From JAUHWS01 sp964571805 (GTDB lineage Bacteria > Patescibacteriota > Gracilibacteria > UM-FILTER-43-11), in NCBI GenBank assembly GCA_964571805.1, contig CAZNDI010000064.1, positions 1-6,463 of the forward strand: a stretch of 6,463 nt of DNA, given 5' to 3'. The notes beneath the pieces are model-generated. The model was given only the letters and a program-made list of their open reading frames with translations. It was not told the DNA's origin and made no database searches. Each line of letters begins with the position of its first letter. Position 1 is the stretch's first letter. The translations under genes and the position numbers were made by a program. Below are positions 5,907 through 6,463 of this stretch, one piece after another.

Positions 5907-6463
5907 TCATCCCACTTGCTCAGCTTTTACAATCAATCGACTTGTTGTTGTTCCCACAGGAAAACAAGTCATGAGGGTTGAGATTTTTCGTTCCTCTTCT
6001 TTGGGAGGCAGAAGAACAGTGGTATCAGTGGGTTTAACAATCACTTTTTCAAAAATCTTATAAGTGTATTTTTTTTGCTCAAAGTATACATAATATTCAT
6101 CTCCGGGCTCAAGCTGGTTGAGCAAGGCAAATACATCTTTGTATTGGCCGGGATCTAAAGGATAGTAAGAGCTGTGACCTGTAATGAAAACATTGCCAGG
6201 CTCTCCTGGGTTCGCCGTGGTGGGATAGTGCAGCACACCATTTTGTAAGGCGCCTTGAATCTGCTTCTCCAGTTCAGGCCAGTTTTTACCAATTAGATTG
6301 CTAGAATCCATTCCTACCATGGGGACACTTTTTCCCAACTTAGGAATGACCAAGCGGTTATCTGTAGGAACTACAGGAAAATCTAACCAAGCGTATGAGG
6401 GGCTACTTTCTTTTTCACCATTCAATACGGGCAAAAGGAGTGATTCGTTGATTTGAGATCCTC
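5907..6463 (-). CDS. Sortase family transpeptidase (N-terminus outside window)
   Basis: Sortases cleave a C-terminal sorting signal on exported proteins and link them to the cell surface or to pilins, acting on the outer face of the membrane. The visible 184 residues contain the whole catalytic beta-barrel. The fold entry is RLVIPKLG. The catalytic His is in FITGHSSYY (codon 6174-6176), the catalytic Cys in TLMTCFP (codon 5964-5966) and the Arg in TSRLIV (codon 5937-5939). The TLxTC and TGH motifs are canonical, so the enzyme should be active. The frame stays open to the right edge. The TTG at 6434 is unlikely to be the start, because a signal-anchor helix is normally found before this region and would lie outside the window. 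The stop is TGA followed directly by in-frame TAA. The gene converges on the + strand cluster and no LPxTG-type substrate is visible. I cannot assign the class with confidence; it is not an obvious class A or B enzyme and may be closer to D/E. Confidence 0.88.
   Translation of the reverse strand, partial: GSQINESLLLPVLNGEKESSPSYAWLDFPVVPTDNRLVIPKLGKSVPMVGMDSSNLIGKNWPELEKQIQGALQNGVLHYPTTANPGEPGNVFITGHSSYYPLDPGQYKDVFALLNQLEPGDEYYVYFEQKKYTYKIFEKVIVKPTDTTVLLPPKEEERKISTLMTCFPVGTTTSRLIVKAEQVG

Noticed and set aside
5881..6063. 60-codon + strand frame opposite the sortase
   Set aside because: It is antisense to the catalytic Cys and Arg region of the sortase and has no features of its own.
6432..6434. 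TTG as the sortase start
   Set aside because: The frame continues to the right edge and a membrane anchor is expected further upstream, so the gene is treated as partial.

Overview
The window looks like ordinary chromosomal DNA from an AT-rich bacterium. It carries seven protein-coding genes and no RNA gene, mobile element or CRISPR array that I can see. Six genes run on the + strand as a tight cluster: dnaX (3' part only), a 5-formyltetrahydrofolate cyclo-ligase, glyA, maf, purA and an FtsA-like actin-family ATPase. The gaps are 2, 25, 22, roughly 60-115 (depending on the purA start) and 3 bases. A seventh gene, a sortase whose N-terminus lies beyond the right edge, runs on the - strand and converges on the cluster. 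A perfect 15-bp hairpin sits in the convergent gap.

The cluster has a loose nucleotide and one-carbon theme. DnaX is the clamp-loader subunit of the replicase. The cyclo-ligase and serine hydroxymethyltransferase (GlyA) are adjacent enzymes of the folate pool, and the first removes an inhibitory by-product of the second. Maf hydrolyses non-canonical or excess nucleoside triphosphates. PurA commits IMP to AMP synthesis. The FtsA-like protein ends in a basic amphipathic helix of the kind FtsA uses to bind membrane, so it probably acts at the inner face of the cell membrane in division or morphogenesis. The sortase would act on the outer face.

The organism cannot be named from this sequence. 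The + strand starts I can examine lack a Shine-Dalgarno sequence; the 25 bases before glyA contain no G at all. Six of seven stops are TAA. The seventh is TGA followed at once by an in-frame TAA. No TGA occurs inside any frame, so there is no sign of recoded UGA. The lack of SD motifs, a sortase and divergent versions of housekeeping proteins would fit a Patescibacteria/CPR lineage, but this is a low-confidence inference.

The most interesting signal is in dnaX. The heptamer A AAA AAG lies in the correct reading frame just after the end of clamp-loader domain III. A -1 slip there meets a stop ten codons later, as in the E. coli tau/gamma frameshift. Other points worth checking are the altered active-site motif in Maf, the FtsA-like C-terminal helix and the SD-less starts. 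I see no evidence for a wholly undescribed system.
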